Shown: positions 34,930 through 44,396 of the stretch, piece after piece | Position numbering within the stretch: position 1 is the stretch's first letter | Layout of the letters: each line of letters opens with the position of its first letter | Assembly (NCBI RefSeq): GCF_002013895.1 | Contig: NZ_MAFQ01000006.1 | Location: 248,001 to 312,000 of the forward strand | Length of the DNA stretch: 64,000 nt | From: Mycobacteroides franklinii | Lineage (GTDB): Bacteria > Actinomycetota > Actinomycetes > Mycobacteriales > Mycobacteriaceae | Direction of reading: 5' to 3' | Notes under the pieces: generated by a model | Database searches by the model: none | The model's input: the letters and a program-made list of their open reading frames with translations, nothing else | What the model was told of the DNA's origin: nothing | Made by a program: the position numbers and the translations under genes

Positions 34930-35946
34930 CTAGGTCGCTTTGGGGTTGTAGTGATTGGGGCTGCCCCAGGTGTCGCTCGGCGGCAGGTTGTAGTCCGGGG
35001 TCTGCGGCAGCGGAGCATCCGCGGGGATGCGCCCGAGCGCGCGATCCCATCCGGCACGAGCGCGCGGATGACGACGCTTGCGCTCCGGCACGAACGTGAA
35101 GAGCAGGTTGACACCCTGCCCAAACTTGCGGTGTAACCACGCATCACGCGCGGACCAGGTGTATCCAAAGCGTTCCCGGACAGCCGGGTGATACAGCCCA
35201 ACGGTCAGCCACACGAAAAGCGGAGCCACCAGACGGCGCTGGAAGCGCCACACGCGCTCAGGAATCCAGGGCGCGAACGGCGGCACCGCAAGAGTCGTCA
35301 GGTCAAGCACGTCACGTGCCGCCTTCTGATCCTCTAAGACGTTGGTGCACATGTGATCCCAGTACTCCTGGAATTCTTCCCAGCTCGCCGGTACGGGCCG
35401 CATGCTCATGCCGTACATCTGGTACCAGACGATGTGCTCGTCGAACAGCTGACGCTTTTCGGCTTCTCCGATTCCGCCGCTCAGCCAGTCCGCCACCACG
35501 ATCGTGCCCATAAAGAAGGTCGCGTGTGCCCAGTAGAAAACGTCGGGGTTGAGCGCGCTGTAGCGGCGCCCCTGGTCATCCACGCCCTTGATGTTGACGT
35601 GATAGTCGCGCACCTCGGCGCCCGTCATGGGTGCGCGATCTCCGTCGAACACGACCCCGCCGATCGGGTACAGGGAGCGCAAAAGCCGCTGCCAACGCTC
35701 CCGGAAGAACAACGAATGCTGCTCAACGGCCGCACCCAGCTGCGGGTGCATGTTTTGCATGGATCCGGCATACGGCCCCTGCAGCACTCCGCGCCAATCG
35801 CCGAAGTACTTCCACGTCAACGACTCCGGCCCCAGCGGGACCGGCGTGGACTTACCCGTTCCGTGACTCACCGGGCAACCCGACATGAAGGCGCCGGATT
35901 CGGCGGCAGGCTGCGCCTGGGCGAGCTCGGACATATCGTTGACCAT
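34930..35946 (-). CDS. MpaB-like oxygenase (DUF2236) family protein
   Basis: This 338-aa protein has the DUF2236/MpaB layout. Conserved features include LYPIGGVVFDGDRAPMTGAEVR, DVHxx-like HVNIKGVDDQGRRYSALNPDVFYWAHATFF with His residues that likely bind haem b, and DEHIVWYQMYGMSM. Related proteins oxidise hydrocarbons or latex. It is divergent from a TetR gene with an operator between them. Lipid or isoprenoid oxidation is an inference; the exact substrate cannot be told. Confidence 0.75.
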   Translation of the reverse strand: MVNDMSELAQAQPAAESGAFMSGCPVSHGTGKSTPVPLGPESLTWKYFGDWRGVLQGPYAGSMQNMHPQLGAAVEQHSLFFRERWQRLLRSLYPIGGVVFDGDRAPMTGAEVRDYHVNIKGVDDQGRRYSALNPDVFYWAHATFFMGTIVVADWLSGGIGEAEKRQLFDEHIVWYQMYGMSMRPVPASWEEFQEYWDHMCTNVLEDQKAARDVLDLTTLAVPPFAPWIPERVWRFQRRLVAPLFVWLTVGLYHPAVRERFGYTWSARDAWLHRKFGQGVNLLFTFVPERKRRHPRARAGWDRALGRIPADAPLPQTPDYNLPPSDTWGSPNHYNPKAT

Positions 35947-35977
35947 TCGGAACGCTCCGTTGCAGTTCGACGTATAG

Positions 35978-35995
35978 TGACAATCACGGTTGTCA
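35978..35995. promoter_or_regulatory. TetR-type operator between the MpaB-like and TetR genes
   Basis: TGACAA (35978-35983) and TTGTCA (35990-35995) form a 6-bp inverted repeat around TCACGG, flanked by GT and AC. The site lies 31 bp from one start and 25 bp from the other, as expected for a repressor controlling both directions. Confidence 0.55.
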
Positions 35996-36020
35996 ACTTT
36001 GATATCAGATTAGGAGGCCC

Positions 36021-36665
36021 GTGCCGAACGGTCAAGCGCAGCGACGTAGCTGGGCGGGTGTCTCACCTGCCGAGCGGGCTGATGAGCGGCGCCGCGAACT
36101 CATGGCGGCCGGCGTGCGGCTGCTCGGACTCAGCCCCCGCCCTGCCGTCACCGTCCGCGCCGTCTGCCGATCTGCGGGCATGACCGAGCGGTACTTCTAC
36201 GAGAACTTCTCCGACCGCGACACCTTTGTCCGGGCGGTCTACGACCACGTGGGTTTCCGTGCCATCGAGGCGCTCAGTCATGCGCGGTCCGCGCATGAGG
36301 GGGTCGACGCTTTCGTCCGGCTCATGGTGGACGAACCCACCATGGGGCGCGTCCTGCTGATAGCACCGACCTTTGAGCCGACACTTTCCGAGTCCGGATA
36401 TGACTGGCTGCCGCGATTCGTGGCGCTGCTCCAGGGAAAGCTCAGCACCAACCTCACCGACGAGGTGCAGCAACAGCTGGTCGCCACCAGCCTGGTGGGG
36501 GCACTGACAAGCCTTTTCCGGGGATACCTCAACGAGGAGCTGAGAGTGGACCGGCAGCGATTCGTGGACTACTGCGTGCAGATCCTGCTACAGGGTGTCA
36601 ACTCGACGGCTGGCGCGACGGCTACGTCGAGGCCGACTTCGCCTTCTCCTCAGCAGCCTTCTTAG
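36021..36665 (+). CDS. TetR-family regulator, divergent from the MpaB-like oxygenase
   Basis: The 214-aa protein has the TetR HTH (VTVRAVCRSAGMTERYFYENF, then SDRDTFVRAVYDHV) after a basic N-terminus. TAGGAGG precedes the GTG by 5 bp. The 3' 44 bp overlap the end of the convergent secreted-protein gene. It probably represses the oxygenase gene and itself through the inverted repeat between them. Confidence 0.85.
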   Translation: MPNGQAQRRSWAGVSPAERADERRRELMAAGVRLLGLSPRPAVTVRAVCRSAGMTERYFYENFSDRDTFVRAVYDHVGFRAIEALSHARSAHEGVDAFVRLMVDEPTMGRVLLIAPTFEPTLSESGYDWLPRFVALLQGKLSTNLTDEVQQQLVATSLVGALTSLFRGYLNEELRVDRQRFVDYCVQILLQGVNSTAGATATSRPTSPSPQQPS

Positions 36666-36969
36666 CCGCCGCGACCTCTGCCTTGTAGCAGCGCAAGGTC
36701 ACGTGGACCATCTTGCCGCGGTCGTCCTGTCCCTTCTTGACGGTGAAGGCTTCCTGGTGCGCGACAAGGCAATTGTCCAGGCCAACTTGATCGCCCGAAC
36801 GCCCGGCAACCACCACCGTGTAGCCCTCGCCCTTGAGCGTCGAGGAGGCATCGCTGTAGAACTGCCCGGTGGTGTCGGTGGGACCGCCCGCATGAGCCAG
36901 GCCGGCCATCGCCAATGAGAAACCCACACCCGCAGCCGCGACAATGGTCGCGTTCACTACCGACTTCAC
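36622..36969 (-). CDS. Small secreted protein, function unknown
   Basis: The 115-aa product has an N-terminal signal peptide (NATIVAAAGVGFSLAMAGLAHA, likely cleaved before GGPTD). The mature domain has two cysteines (LDNCLVAH and LRCYKAE) and a Lys/Ala-rich C-terminus (AAAKKAAEEKAKSAST). The segment TLKGEGYTVVVAGRSGDQV is reminiscent of mycobacterial secreted proteins with a PASTA-like fold, but I cannot assign it. It overlaps the end of the TetR gene by 44 bp. Confidence 0.65.
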   Translation of the reverse strand: MKSVVNATIVAAAGVGFSLAMAGLAHAGGPTDTTGQFYSDASSTLKGEGYTVVVAGRSGDQVGLDNCLVAHQEAFTVKKGQDDRGKMVHVTLRCYKAEVAAAKKAAEEKAKSAST

Positions 36970-37129
36970 CGATACACCTCCACCTTGGCTTGCCAGGAAG
37001 CATACTGCGGGTGTAACGGCCTCGCAGCTCCAGCGAGAAAAGCATCAATCCGCACGTCGGAAGGCACGCGGAAGGGTGGATGTGTGTCGCGGCCCGTCCA
37101 CTTGTATGCAACCGCCGTTTACAGATATA

Positions 37130-37162
37130 TTGACTGCAACTTCCAGATACAGATAACTCTGT
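37130..37162 (+). promoter_or_regulatory. Candidate desA1 promoter with an overlapping palindrome
   Basis: TTGACT (37130-37135) and ATAACT (37153-37158) stand 17 bp apart as -35 and -10 elements. A palindrome ACAGA-TAAC-TCTGT (37149-37162) overlaps the -10, and ACAGATA occurs again at 37121. A repressor at this palindrome would compete with RNA polymerase. The mycolate-desaturation regulator MadR is a conceivable binder, but I cannot confirm its consensus. Confidence 0.45.
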
Positions 37163-37181
37163 CGAACCGAGGACCGCATTC

Positions 37182-38189
37182 ATGTCGCAGAAGGAATTCA
37201 CCGACCTTGAGCTCCTGCACGAGCTTGAGCCTGTGGTCGAGGAGAATGTCCATCGCCACCTCGGCGTCACCAAGGACTGGAACCCGCACGACTACGTCCC
37301 GTGGTCCGAGGGCAAGAACTACAAGGCATTAGGTGGCCAGGACTGGGATCCGGAGCAGTCCAAGCTCTCCGAGGTCGCCAAGGTCGCGATGATCACCAAC
37401 CTGTTGACCGAGGACAACCTGCCCTCGTATCACCGTGAGATCGCGATGAACTTCACGATGGACGGACCGTGGGGTACCTGGGTCAACCGTTGGACCGCGG
37501 AAGAAAACCGCCACGGCATCGCCATCCGCGACTACCTGGTGGTGACCCGCTCGGTCGATCCGATCGAGTTGGAGAAGCTGCGTGTGGAGCAGATGACCCG
37601 CGGCTTCTCTCCCGGCCAGAACCGGCAGGGCGGCGAGGAACTGTTCGCCGAGAGCCTGTTCGACTCGGTGGTCTACGTGACGTTCCAGGAGCTGGCCACC
37701 CGCGTCTCGCACCGCAACACCGGTAAGGCCTGCGCCGAGCCCGTCGCCGATGAGCTGCTCAAACGCATCTCCACCGACGAGAACCTGCACATGATCTTCT
37801 ACCGCAACATGGTCTCGGCCGGCCTGGAAATCGCCCCCAACCAGGCCATGAAGTCCATTCACCGAGTGCTCGACAACTTCAAGATGCCCGGCTACACGAT
37901 TCCGGGATTCCGCCGCAACGCCGTCACCATCGCCACCGGCGGCGTCTACGACCCGCAGTCGCACCTCGACGAGGTCGTGCTGCCGGTGCTGCGCAAATGG
38001 CGCATCTTCGATCGTGACGACATCAACGGCGAGGGCGAGTGGTATCGCGAGGACCTGAACCGCATCGTCGGCGATCTGAAGAAGACCTCGTCCGACTTCG
38101 AGGAAGTCAAGGCCAAGTACCTGGACCGCCAGGCCAAGCGCGCCGAGCGCAATGCCGCCAAGGCCGCCCGGGAAGCGGTCAGCGTCTAA
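37182..38189 (+). CDS. desA1: Acyl-ACP desaturase DesA1
   Basis: The 335-aa protein is a soluble di-iron stearoyl-ACP-type desaturase with the iron-ligand motifs EENRHG (E108 and H111) and DENLHM (E200 and H203), plus LLTEDNLPSYH earlier. It is highly similar in pattern to M. tuberculosis DesA1 (Rv0824c), needed for mycolic-acid desaturation. The dusB and LCP genes follow as in that genome. A TATA-like promoter with a palindrome lies just upstream. Confidence 0.9.
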   Translation: MSQKEFTDLELLHELEPVVEENVHRHLGVTKDWNPHDYVPWSEGKNYKALGGQDWDPEQSKLSEVAKVAMITNLLTEDNLPSYHREIAMNFTMDGPWGTWVNRWTAEENRHGIAIRDYLVVTRSVDPIELEKLRVEQMTRGFSPGQNRQGGEELFAESLFDSVVYVTFQELATRVSHRNTGKACAEPVADELLKRISTDENLHMIFYRNMVSAGLEIAPNQAMKSIHRVLDNFKMPGYTIPGFRRNAVTIATGGVYDPQSHLDEVVLPVLRKWRIFDRDDINGEGEWYREDLNRIVGDLKKTSSDFEEVKAKYLDRQAKRAERNAAKAAREAVSV

Positions 38190-38202
38190 TCGAAATGACA
38201 CC

Positions 38203-39375
38203 GTGACTGCATCCGTCGATCTGCCGGAGGCCCGGTCTGCATTGCGGATCGGGTCTTTGGCATTACCGAGCCCTGTCGTGTTGGCGCCCATGGCCGGCGT
38301 CACCAACGTCGCGTTCCGCACGCTGTGCCGAGAGCTGGAGTTGGCAACCTCCGGCACCGTCAGCGGTCTCTATGTCTGCGAGATGGTGACCGCCCGCGCG
38401 CTCGCCGAACGGCACCCCACCACCCTGCACATGACGGCCTTCTCCCCCGAGGAGTCGCCGCGGTCCCTGCAGCTGTATTCGGTGGACCCGGAAACGACGT
38501 ATCGGGCCGCCAAGATGGTGGTCGACGAGAATCTCGCCGACCACATCGACATGAACTTCGGCTGCCCGGTCCCGAAGGTCACCCGCAACGGCGGAGGCGC
38601 CGCACTTCCCTATAAGCGACGGCTGTTCGGTCAGATCGTCAAAGCTGCGGTGGCTGCGACCGAAAACACCGAAATCCCGGTGACGGTGAAATTCCGCGTG
38701 GGCATCGACGATGACCATCACACCCACCTGGACGCCGGCGCCATCGCCGAGGCCGAGGGGGCCGCGGCCGTCGCATTGCATGCCCGCACCGCCTCACAGC
38801 GCTACTCGGGCACCGCCGACTGGAGCCAGATCGCCGCGCTCAAGAATCACGTCACCACCATCCCCGTCCTCGGGAACGGCGACATTTTCGATGCCACCGA
38901 CGCGGTGGCCATGATGGAACAGACCGGCTGCGACGGCGTCGTCATTGGCCGCGGATGTCTCGGACGTCCGTGGCTCTTCGCCGAATTAAGTGCCGTTTTC
39001 AACGGTCAGACGATTCCGGAGCCACCGAATCTCGGTCAGGTAACGGACATCATGCGCCGCCACGCGGAGTTGCTCGTCGATCATTTTGGCGAAGACAAGG
39101 CGTTGCGCGATATGCGCAAGCACATCGCCTGGTACCTGCACGGCTTCCCCGCCGGCGGCGATGTCCGGCGAGCACTGGCTCTCGTGCGTACCCGCGCCGA
39201 GCTGGACACCCTGCTCAATCAGCTCGATCAGACCGCCCCGTTCCCCGACGGTGGAAACGGGCCCCGAGGGCGTCAGGGGTCACCCGCGAAGGTGTCGCTG
39301 CCCGATGGCTGGCTCAATGACCCCGACGATTGCACGGTTCCCTCGGCTGCCGACGTCATGCACTCTGGTGGGTGA
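38203..39375 (+). CDS. dusB: tRNA-dihydrouridine synthase DusB
   Basis: The 390-aa flavoenzyme begins with the TIM-barrel entry LPSPVVLAPMAGVTNVAFR and has the active-site motif DMNFGCPVPKVTRNGGGAAL with the catalytic Cys. FMN-binding motifs HARTASQRYSGTADW and VIGRGCLGRPWLF follow. It reduces uridine in tRNA D-loops. GTG 38203 is chosen because it follows the desA1 stop by 13 bp; the longer frame lies inside desA1. It is probably co-transcribed with desA1. Confidence 0.9.
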   Translation: MTASVDLPEARSALRIGSLALPSPVVLAPMAGVTNVAFRTLCRELELATSGTVSGLYVCEMVTARALAERHPTTLHMTAFSPEESPRSLQLYSVDPETTYRAAKMVVDENLADHIDMNFGCPVPKVTRNGGGAALPYKRRLFGQIVKAAVAATENTEIPVTVKFRVGIDDDHHTHLDAGAIAEAEGAAAVALHARTASQRYSGTADWSQIAALKNHVTTIPVLGNGDIFDATDAVAMMEQTGCDGVVIGRGCLGRPWLFAELSAVFNGQTIPEPPNLGQVTDIMRRHAELLVDHFGEDKALRDMRKHIAWYLHGFPAGGDVRRALALVRTRAELDTLLNQLDQTAPFPDGGNGPRGRQGSPAKVSLPDGWLNDPDDCTVPSAADVMHSGG

Positions 39376-39522
39376 TGTGGGGTCACATCTAGGTCACCGG
39401 GCATGGTGATCTGCGGCAATGCTCAGTAGCATGTGACGACGACCGTGCCCCGAGCGCGGCGTTATCTGCTGCCGGTGTGCCGTGTACTTGCAACTGTCCA
39501 GACGTTTTAAGCGAGGTTGAAC

Positions 39523-41832
39523 ATGGGTGATGGCCCAAACGCCACTCCTGCCCAACCACGCGCGTACGGCTCGGCCCCATGGGAACGCACGATCGAACCC
39601 GTTGGCAGTCATCCTGACATTGACGTGGCGCCGGAACCGTCCAACACACCGTGGACACCACCACCTGCCCTGAATCACTCGCTGCCCGACCCCACCGACG
39701 ACGAGTGGACCCGGCGGTTGCAGACCGAACAATCGCTGCGGGAGCCGGAGCGCGCGGCGGCCGAGGCTCCGGTGCCCCGGCCCGCACCCCTGCCTCCCGC
39801 GCGGCCTGCCAGGCCGGCTCCCAACGGATCGGCTCCCAGGCCCCCGGAGCCGCTGGTGCCATCGGCGCACGAAACGGGATCACACTCGCTGTCGGTCGCC
39901 GATCTCCTGGCCCGTGAGGGTGCCAGCGGCGGCCGACGGTCACGTCGGCACTCGCGCGCCCAGGAGTCCGACGACTACGCAGAGGAGCCTGCTCCACCGT
40001 CGTTCGTCGACGAAAGCCACACAGACGTCCTCCCCCAGGTGCAGGAACACGCACCCGATCTTGATCAACATTCCCAGGAGCCGGCGGACGAATACGTCGA
40101 CTACCCAGACGACGCCCCCCTCTATGACAAGGCCGCCGCACGTCGCGTTCGGGCATCCAACCTGGACGACGACATCGACACTCGCGCCATCCCGATCCGG
40201 GTGGGCAATCCGGAGGCCGTTGTCCGGGAGGAAGAAACCAAACGCTCGCGGCGGCCGATCTACTTCGGGCGCTCCATCGCCGCCGTCGTCGCGGTGTGCT
40301 CCCTCACCCTGACCGGGGGTGCGTGGCAGTGGAGCAACGCCAAGAACAGCAGGCTCAATCATGTCGAGGCGCTCGACCCCAACTCCCGCGACATCCGCGA
40401 TCCCAACGGTCAGTACGGCGACGAAAACTTCCTCATCATCGGCGTCGATACCCGCGCCGGCGCCAACAGCGCCATGGGCGCCGGTGACACCTCCGATGCC
40501 GAAGGCACGCGCTCGGACACCATCATGTTGGTCAACATCCCGGCCAACCGTAAGCGCGTCGCGGTGGTGTCCTTCCCCCGCGATCTGGCGATCCAGCCGA
40601 CGCTCTGTGACGTGTGGAACGAGGACTCCAAGGCCTACGGACCCGACAAGGCTTACACCGAAACCAAACTCAACTCAGCATTCGCCTTCGGCGGACCCAA
40701 GTGTCTGGTCAAGGTGATTCAGAAGATCTCCGGGTTGAACATCAACCGCTTCCTCGGGGTGGACTTCGCCGGGTTCTCCAAAATAGTCGACGCGCTCGGC
40801 GGGGTCGAGGTCTGCTCGCCCACCCCGATCGAGGACTACGAGCTCGGCACTGTGCTGGAAAATGCTGGGCGCCAAACGATTAGCGGCCACACGGCGCTGC
40901 AGTACGTGCGCGCGCGCCAGGTCACCACCGAGTACAACGGCGACTACGGACGCATCAAGCGGCAGCAGTTGTTCCTGTCATCGCTGCTGCGTTCGATGAT
41001 CTCGCACAACACTTTCTTCTCGCTGAGCAAGCTCAACAATGTGGTGAACACCTTCATCGACGACTCCTATGTCGACAACATCAGGACGAAAGACCTTGTG
41101 GACCTTGGCCAGTCGCTCCAGGACGTGAAGGCCGGCCGAATCACCTTCCTGACCGTGCCCACCGATGGCACCGACTCCGAAGGCAACGAGACACCGCGCA
41201 CCACGGATATCCGAAAGATCTTCGACGCCATCATCAACGATGATCCGCTGCCCGGCGAGCTGCAGCCCGACGGCACCCGCGTTCCGATGCCCGGCACCAC
41301 CACCCAGGACACCACCCTGGCATCCAGCGAGCACGGATCCGCGCGCGAGCTCGGCGAAACATCCACTGCCACACCGACTCCTGAGAACACCCCGGCCACG
41401 CCCAGCGAGCAGGTCGACCTGGTGACCACCGAGCCCAGCGAGATCAACGTGCACGTGTCCAACAGCACGGGCCAAACCGGCCTGGCAGCGTCGGCGGCCA
41501 GCCAGCTGACCCGATACGGATTCGGCATCACCACCACCGACGATTACCCGTCGGCCTTGCCCGCCACCACGGTCTTCTTCTCGCCGGGTCACGAGCAGCA
41601 GGCCGCGACGGTTGCCGCCTCGTTCGGTAACGCCCGGCTCCAGCGGATCAATGGCGCTCAAACCACGGTGCGGGTTGTCCTCGGGAGCGACTACACCTCC
41701 ACCGCAAACTTGCAGGCGCCGCCCGCCGCCGGGTCGACCGTCCCACTGCAGCTGTCGTCCGGCTCGATGGCCCCCGCCGAGCTTCCGATGGACCTGACCG
41801 TCGTCAACGCCGGCGACACTAGCTGCGGATAG
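39523..41832 (+). CDS. LytR-CpsA-Psr (LCP) family phosphotransferase, Rv0822c-like
   Basis: The 769-aa protein has a long, Pro/Ala-rich and charged cytosolic N-region (1-245) and one TM helix (about 247-270, SIAAVVAVCSLTLTGG). An extracellular LCP domain (about 300-480) has the pyrophosphate-binding DTRAG, RSDT and FPRDL motifs. A LytR_C domain (about 640-735, EINVHVSNSTGQTGLAASAA) closes it. LCP enzymes join arabinogalactan to peptidoglycan; this one may have another acceptor. GAGG lies 6 bp before the ATG at 39523. Confidence 0.85.
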   Translation: MGDGPNATPAQPRAYGSAPWERTIEPVGSHPDIDVAPEPSNTPWTPPPALNHSLPDPTDDEWTRRLQTEQSLREPERAAAEAPVPRPAPLPPARPARPAPNGSAPRPPEPLVPSAHETGSHSLSVADLLAREGASGGRRSRRHSRAQESDDYAEEPAPPSFVDESHTDVLPQVQEHAPDLDQHSQEPADEYVDYPDDAPLYDKAAARRVRASNLDDDIDTRAIPIRVGNPEAVVREEETKRSRRPIYFGRSIAAVVAVCSLTLTGGAWQWSNAKNSRLNHVEALDPNSRDIRDPNGQYGDENFLIIGVDTRAGANSAMGAGDTSDAEGTRSDTIMLVNIPANRKRVAVVSFPRDLAIQPTLCDVWNEDSKAYGPDKAYTETKLNSAFAFGGPKCLVKVIQKISGLNINRFLGVDFAGFSKIVDALGGVEVCSPTPIEDYELGTVLENAGRQTISGHTALQYVRARQVTTEYNGDYGRIKRQQLFLSSLLRSMISHNTFFSLSKLNNVVNTFIDDSYVDNIRTKDLVDLGQSLQDVKAGRITFLTVPTDGTDSEGNETPRTTDIRKIFDAIINDDPLPGELQPDGTRVPMPGTTTQDTTLASSEHGSARELGETSTATPTPENTPATPSEQVDLVTTEPSEINVHVSNSTGQTGLAASAASQLTRYGFGITTTDDYPSALPATTVFFSPGHEQQAATVAASFGNARLQRINGAQTTVRVVLGSDYTSTANLQAPPAAGSTVPLQLSSGSMAPAELPMDLTVVNAGDTSCG

Positions 41833-41944
41833 TCCAGCTATTTAGACACTGCTCGCAGTTTCGTACACGGAACCTGTAGTGGCATTCACTCGCCGTTCAC
41901 ACCAGGTCCATGACTCGACGACGACGGGTCCGTAGTCTTGATTC

Positions 41945-42622
41945 ATGCGTACCGCGTTTCAGGAGCAGCTGTCCTCGTTGTCGGCACAGCTGGGGGAGAT
42001 GTGTGGGTTGGCCGGAGCCGCCATGGAACGGGCCACTCGCGCATTGCTGCAGGCCGATCTGGTTCTCGCCGAACAGGTGATTTCTGACCACGAGCAGATC
42101 ACCGCGATGAGTGCCGCGGCCGAGGAAAGCGCCTTCGCCATTTTGGCCTTGCAGGCTCCGGTGGCCGGCGATCTGCGTGAGGTCGTCAGCAGCATCCAGA
42201 TCGTCGCGGACGTGGACCGGATGGGCGCCCTGGCCCTGCACGTCGCCAAGATCGCCCGCCGCCGCCACCCGCAGCACGCCCTGCCCGAAGAGGTCAACGG
42301 ATACTTCGCCGAGATGGGCCGTGTCGCAGTTGATTTGGGCAACAGCGCACAAGAGGTGCTGTTGACCCGCGACCCGGAGAAGGCCGCCCGCATCAACGAA
42401 GAAGACGATGCGATGGACGACCTGCACCGGCACCTGTTCACGGTGCTGATGGACCGCGAGTGGAAGCACGGCGTGGCCGCCGCCGTCGACGTGACCCTGC
42501 TGGGCCGCTTCTACGAGCGGTTCGCCGATCACGCGGTGGAGGTCGCCCGCCGGGTCATCTTCCAGGTGACCGGAACCCTGCCCCCGGAGGGGCAAGGCCA
42601 CGACCACCTCACCACGATCTAG
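41945..42622 (+). CDS. phoU: PhoU-family phosphate regulator (PhoY2-like)
   Basis: The 225-aa protein has two PhoU repeats, each a three-helix bundle with metal-binding EExxxD-like motifs ([20 protein letters not shown] and [14 protein letters not shown]). PhoU proteins link the Pst transporter to the SenX3-RegX3 sensor so that the Pho regulon stays off in high phosphate. It corresponds to phoY2 (Rv0821c) and is near but convergent with the pst operon, a zinc-finger-free oxidoreductase gene lying between. Confidence 0.9.
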   Translation: MRTAFQEQLSSLSAQLGEMCGLAGAAMERATRALLQADLVLAEQVISDHEQITAMSAAAEESAFAILALQAPVAGDLREVVSSIQIVADVDRMGALALHVAKIARRRHPQHALPEEVNGYFAEMGRVAVDLGNSAQEVLLTRDPEKAARINEEDDAMDDLHRHLFTVLMDREWKHGVAAAVDVTLLGRFYERFADHAVEVARRVIFQVTGTLPPEGQGHDHLTTI

Positions 42623-42627
42623 CGCAC

Positions 42628-43554
42628 CTACGGCACCAGCACGATCTTTCCGCGGGTGTGCTGACGTTCCAGCAGCTCGTACGCACCGCGCACGTCATCC
42701 AGCGGGAATGTTTGCGCGACAGTGACTTCTAGCTTTCCAGCGACAATCAACGCGGCCAGCTCGGCGAGCACCTCCGCCGAGGCGCCTTCGGCGTTTCCCA
42801 CACTTTGCACGCCGAATCGCTCGATTGCCGCGAAGTCGATGATGGTGTCGATTCGCCGTAGATCCACCCCGAGCTCATTGAGTGCCAGCTCCACGTAACC
42901 ACCGCCGAAGAGGTCGAGGAAGGCGTCGACCCGTCCCCCGGGCACTGCTGCCCTGATCCGGTCGGCCAGTCCGTCGCCGTAGTTGATCGGGATGACGCCG
43001 TGCCCCGTGAGCCACTCGTCGTTGTCCGGCCCGGCGATGCCGATCACGGTCGCGCCCGCCGCCTTGGCGAGCTGTACCGCGATGGTGCCCACTCCCCCTG
43101 CCGCGCCCGAGACGACAACCACGTCGCCGGGAGCCAAATCGACCGAGCCAACCGCGGCGTATGCAGTGGTGCCCGCGACAAACAGGCTGCCCGCCACCTC
43201 CCACGACAAACTCTCGGGCTTGATGACCAGCTGGCCGACCGGGACGACCACGAACTCCGCGTGACTGGCCCGGTCATCGGTATAGCCGAACACCTCGTCG
43301 CCCAGGGCGAATTCCACGGTCCCGGGGCCGGTCTCGACAACCACACCCGCCAGGTCACTACCCTCCCCGGACGGGAAGGCCGCCGGGAATCTGTCATGCA
43401 GCATCCCGGTGCGGATTTTCGCCTCGCCGGGGTTGATCCCCGCGGCCCGCACCTGAACCAATACCTGGTCAGCGGCCGGCACCGGCCTCGGCACATCCCT
43501 GACTTCGAGAACGTCTATATCGCCGTAGCGATCGAACTGCACTGCCTTGGTCAT
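42628..43554 (-). CDS. NADP-dependent quinone oxidoreductase (zinc-free MDR family)
   Basis: The 308-aa protein begins MTKAVQFDRYGDIDVLEV and has the MDR cofactor motif SGAAGGVGTIAVQLAKAAG near residue 145. Zinc-ligand cysteines are absent. These are features of QOR-type enzymes that reduce quinones or enones with NADPH. The ATG at 43554 is favoured; another lies two codons upstream. It sits on the minus strand between phoU and pstB, though a terminator-like palindrome separates it from pstB. Confidence 0.85.
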   Translation of the reverse strand: MTKAVQFDRYGDIDVLEVRDVPRPVPAADQVLVQVRAAGINPGEAKIRTGMLHDRFPAAFPSGEGSDLAGVVVETGPGTVEFALGDEVFGYTDDRASHAEFVVVPVGQLVIKPESLSWEVAGSLFVAGTTAYAAVGSVDLAPGDVVVVSGAAGGVGTIAVQLAKAAGATVIGIAGPDNDEWLTGHGVIPINYGDGLADRIRAAVPGGRVDAFLDLFGGGYVELALNELGVDLRRIDTIIDFAAIERFGVQSVGNAEGASAEVLAELAALIVAGKLEVTVAQTFPLDDVRGAYELLERQHTRGKIVLVP

Positions 43555-43587
43555 GCACATGTCAACGGGGTTGACTCCGGCACTATT

Positions 43588-43603
43588 CCGCCCGATCGGG
43601 CGG
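43588..43603 (-). terminator. Terminator after pstB
   Basis: CCGCCCGATCGGGCGG is a perfect 16-bp palindrome located 7 bp after the pstB stop. It can fold into a GC-rich hairpin in the transcript and separates the pst operon from the oxidoreductase gene. Confidence 0.6.
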
Positions 43604-43609
43604 GCAGGA

Positions 43610-44386
43610 TCAGCCGAAGCGGCCGGAGATGTAGTCCTCGGTGGCCTTCTGGGTGGGGTTGGAGAAGATCTTCTCGGTGTCGTCGATCTCCACCAGCATG
43701 CCCGGCTTGCCGGCGGCCTCCAGGTTGAAGAACGCGGTCTGATCGCTGACGCGCGCGGCCTGCTGCATGTTGTGCGTGACGATGACGATGGTGAACTCCT
43801 GCTTGAGCTCGGAGATCAGATCCTCGATCGCCAATGTCGAGATGGGGTCCAGGGCCGAGCACGGCTCGTCCATCAGCAGCACATCCGGCTGCACCGCAAT
43901 GGCTCTGGCGATGCACAGGCGCTGCTGCTGACCACCGGACAGCCCGCCACCTGGGCGATCAAGACGGTCCTTGACCTCGTTCCACAGGTTGGCGCCCTGC
44001 AGGGAACGCTCGGCGACCTCGTCGAGGGTCTTCTTGCTGCGCACACCCTGCAGCCGCAGACCTGCCACCACATTGTCGCGAATCGACATGGTGGGGAACG
44101 GGTTTGGACGCTGGAACACCATGCCGATGGTCTTACGCACCGATACCGGGTCCACCCCGGCACCGTAGATATCGGCACCGTCGAGCAGCACCGAACCCTC
44201 GACGCGGGCGCCCGCGGTCACCTCGTGCATCCGGTTGAGCGTGCGCAGCACGGTGGACTTACCGCAACCGGACGGGCCGATGAAGGCCGTCACGCTGCGA
44301 GGCGGAACCGACAGCGCGACATCCTGAACGGCGTGGAACTTGCCGTAGAAGATGTTGACGTCCTTGAGATCGAGGCGCTTGGCCAT
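43610..44386 (-). CDS. pstB: Phosphate ABC transporter ATP-binding protein PstB
   Basis: The 258-aa ATPase has Walker [10 protein letters not shown] (37-45), Q-loop, ABC signature LSGGQQQR (149-156), Walker B VLLMDEP with CSALDP (173-181) and the switch His in [11 protein letters not shown]. It drives phosphate import with PstA and PstC. It is the last gene of the pstSCAB operon, 10 bp after pstA. The M. tuberculosis counterpart at this locus is phoT (Rv0820). Confidence 0.95.
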   Translation of the reverse strand: MAKRLDLKDVNIFYGKFHAVQDVALSVPPRSVTAFIGPSGCGKSTVLRTLNRMHEVTAGARVEGSVLLDGADIYGAGVDPVSVRKTIGMVFQRPNPFPTMSIRDNVVAGLRLQGVRSKKTLDEVAERSLQGANLWNEVKDRLDRPGGGLSGGQQQRLCIARAIAVQPDVLLMDEPCSALDPISTLAIEDLISELKQEFTIVIVTHNMQQAARVSDQTAFFNLEAAGKPGMLVEIDDTEKIFSNPTQKATEDYISGRFG

Positions 44387-44396
44387 GACTACCTTC

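Noticed and set aside
37329..38357. A 342-codon frame antisense to desA1
   Set aside because: It mirrors the highly conserved desaturase gene and has no RBS or known domain.
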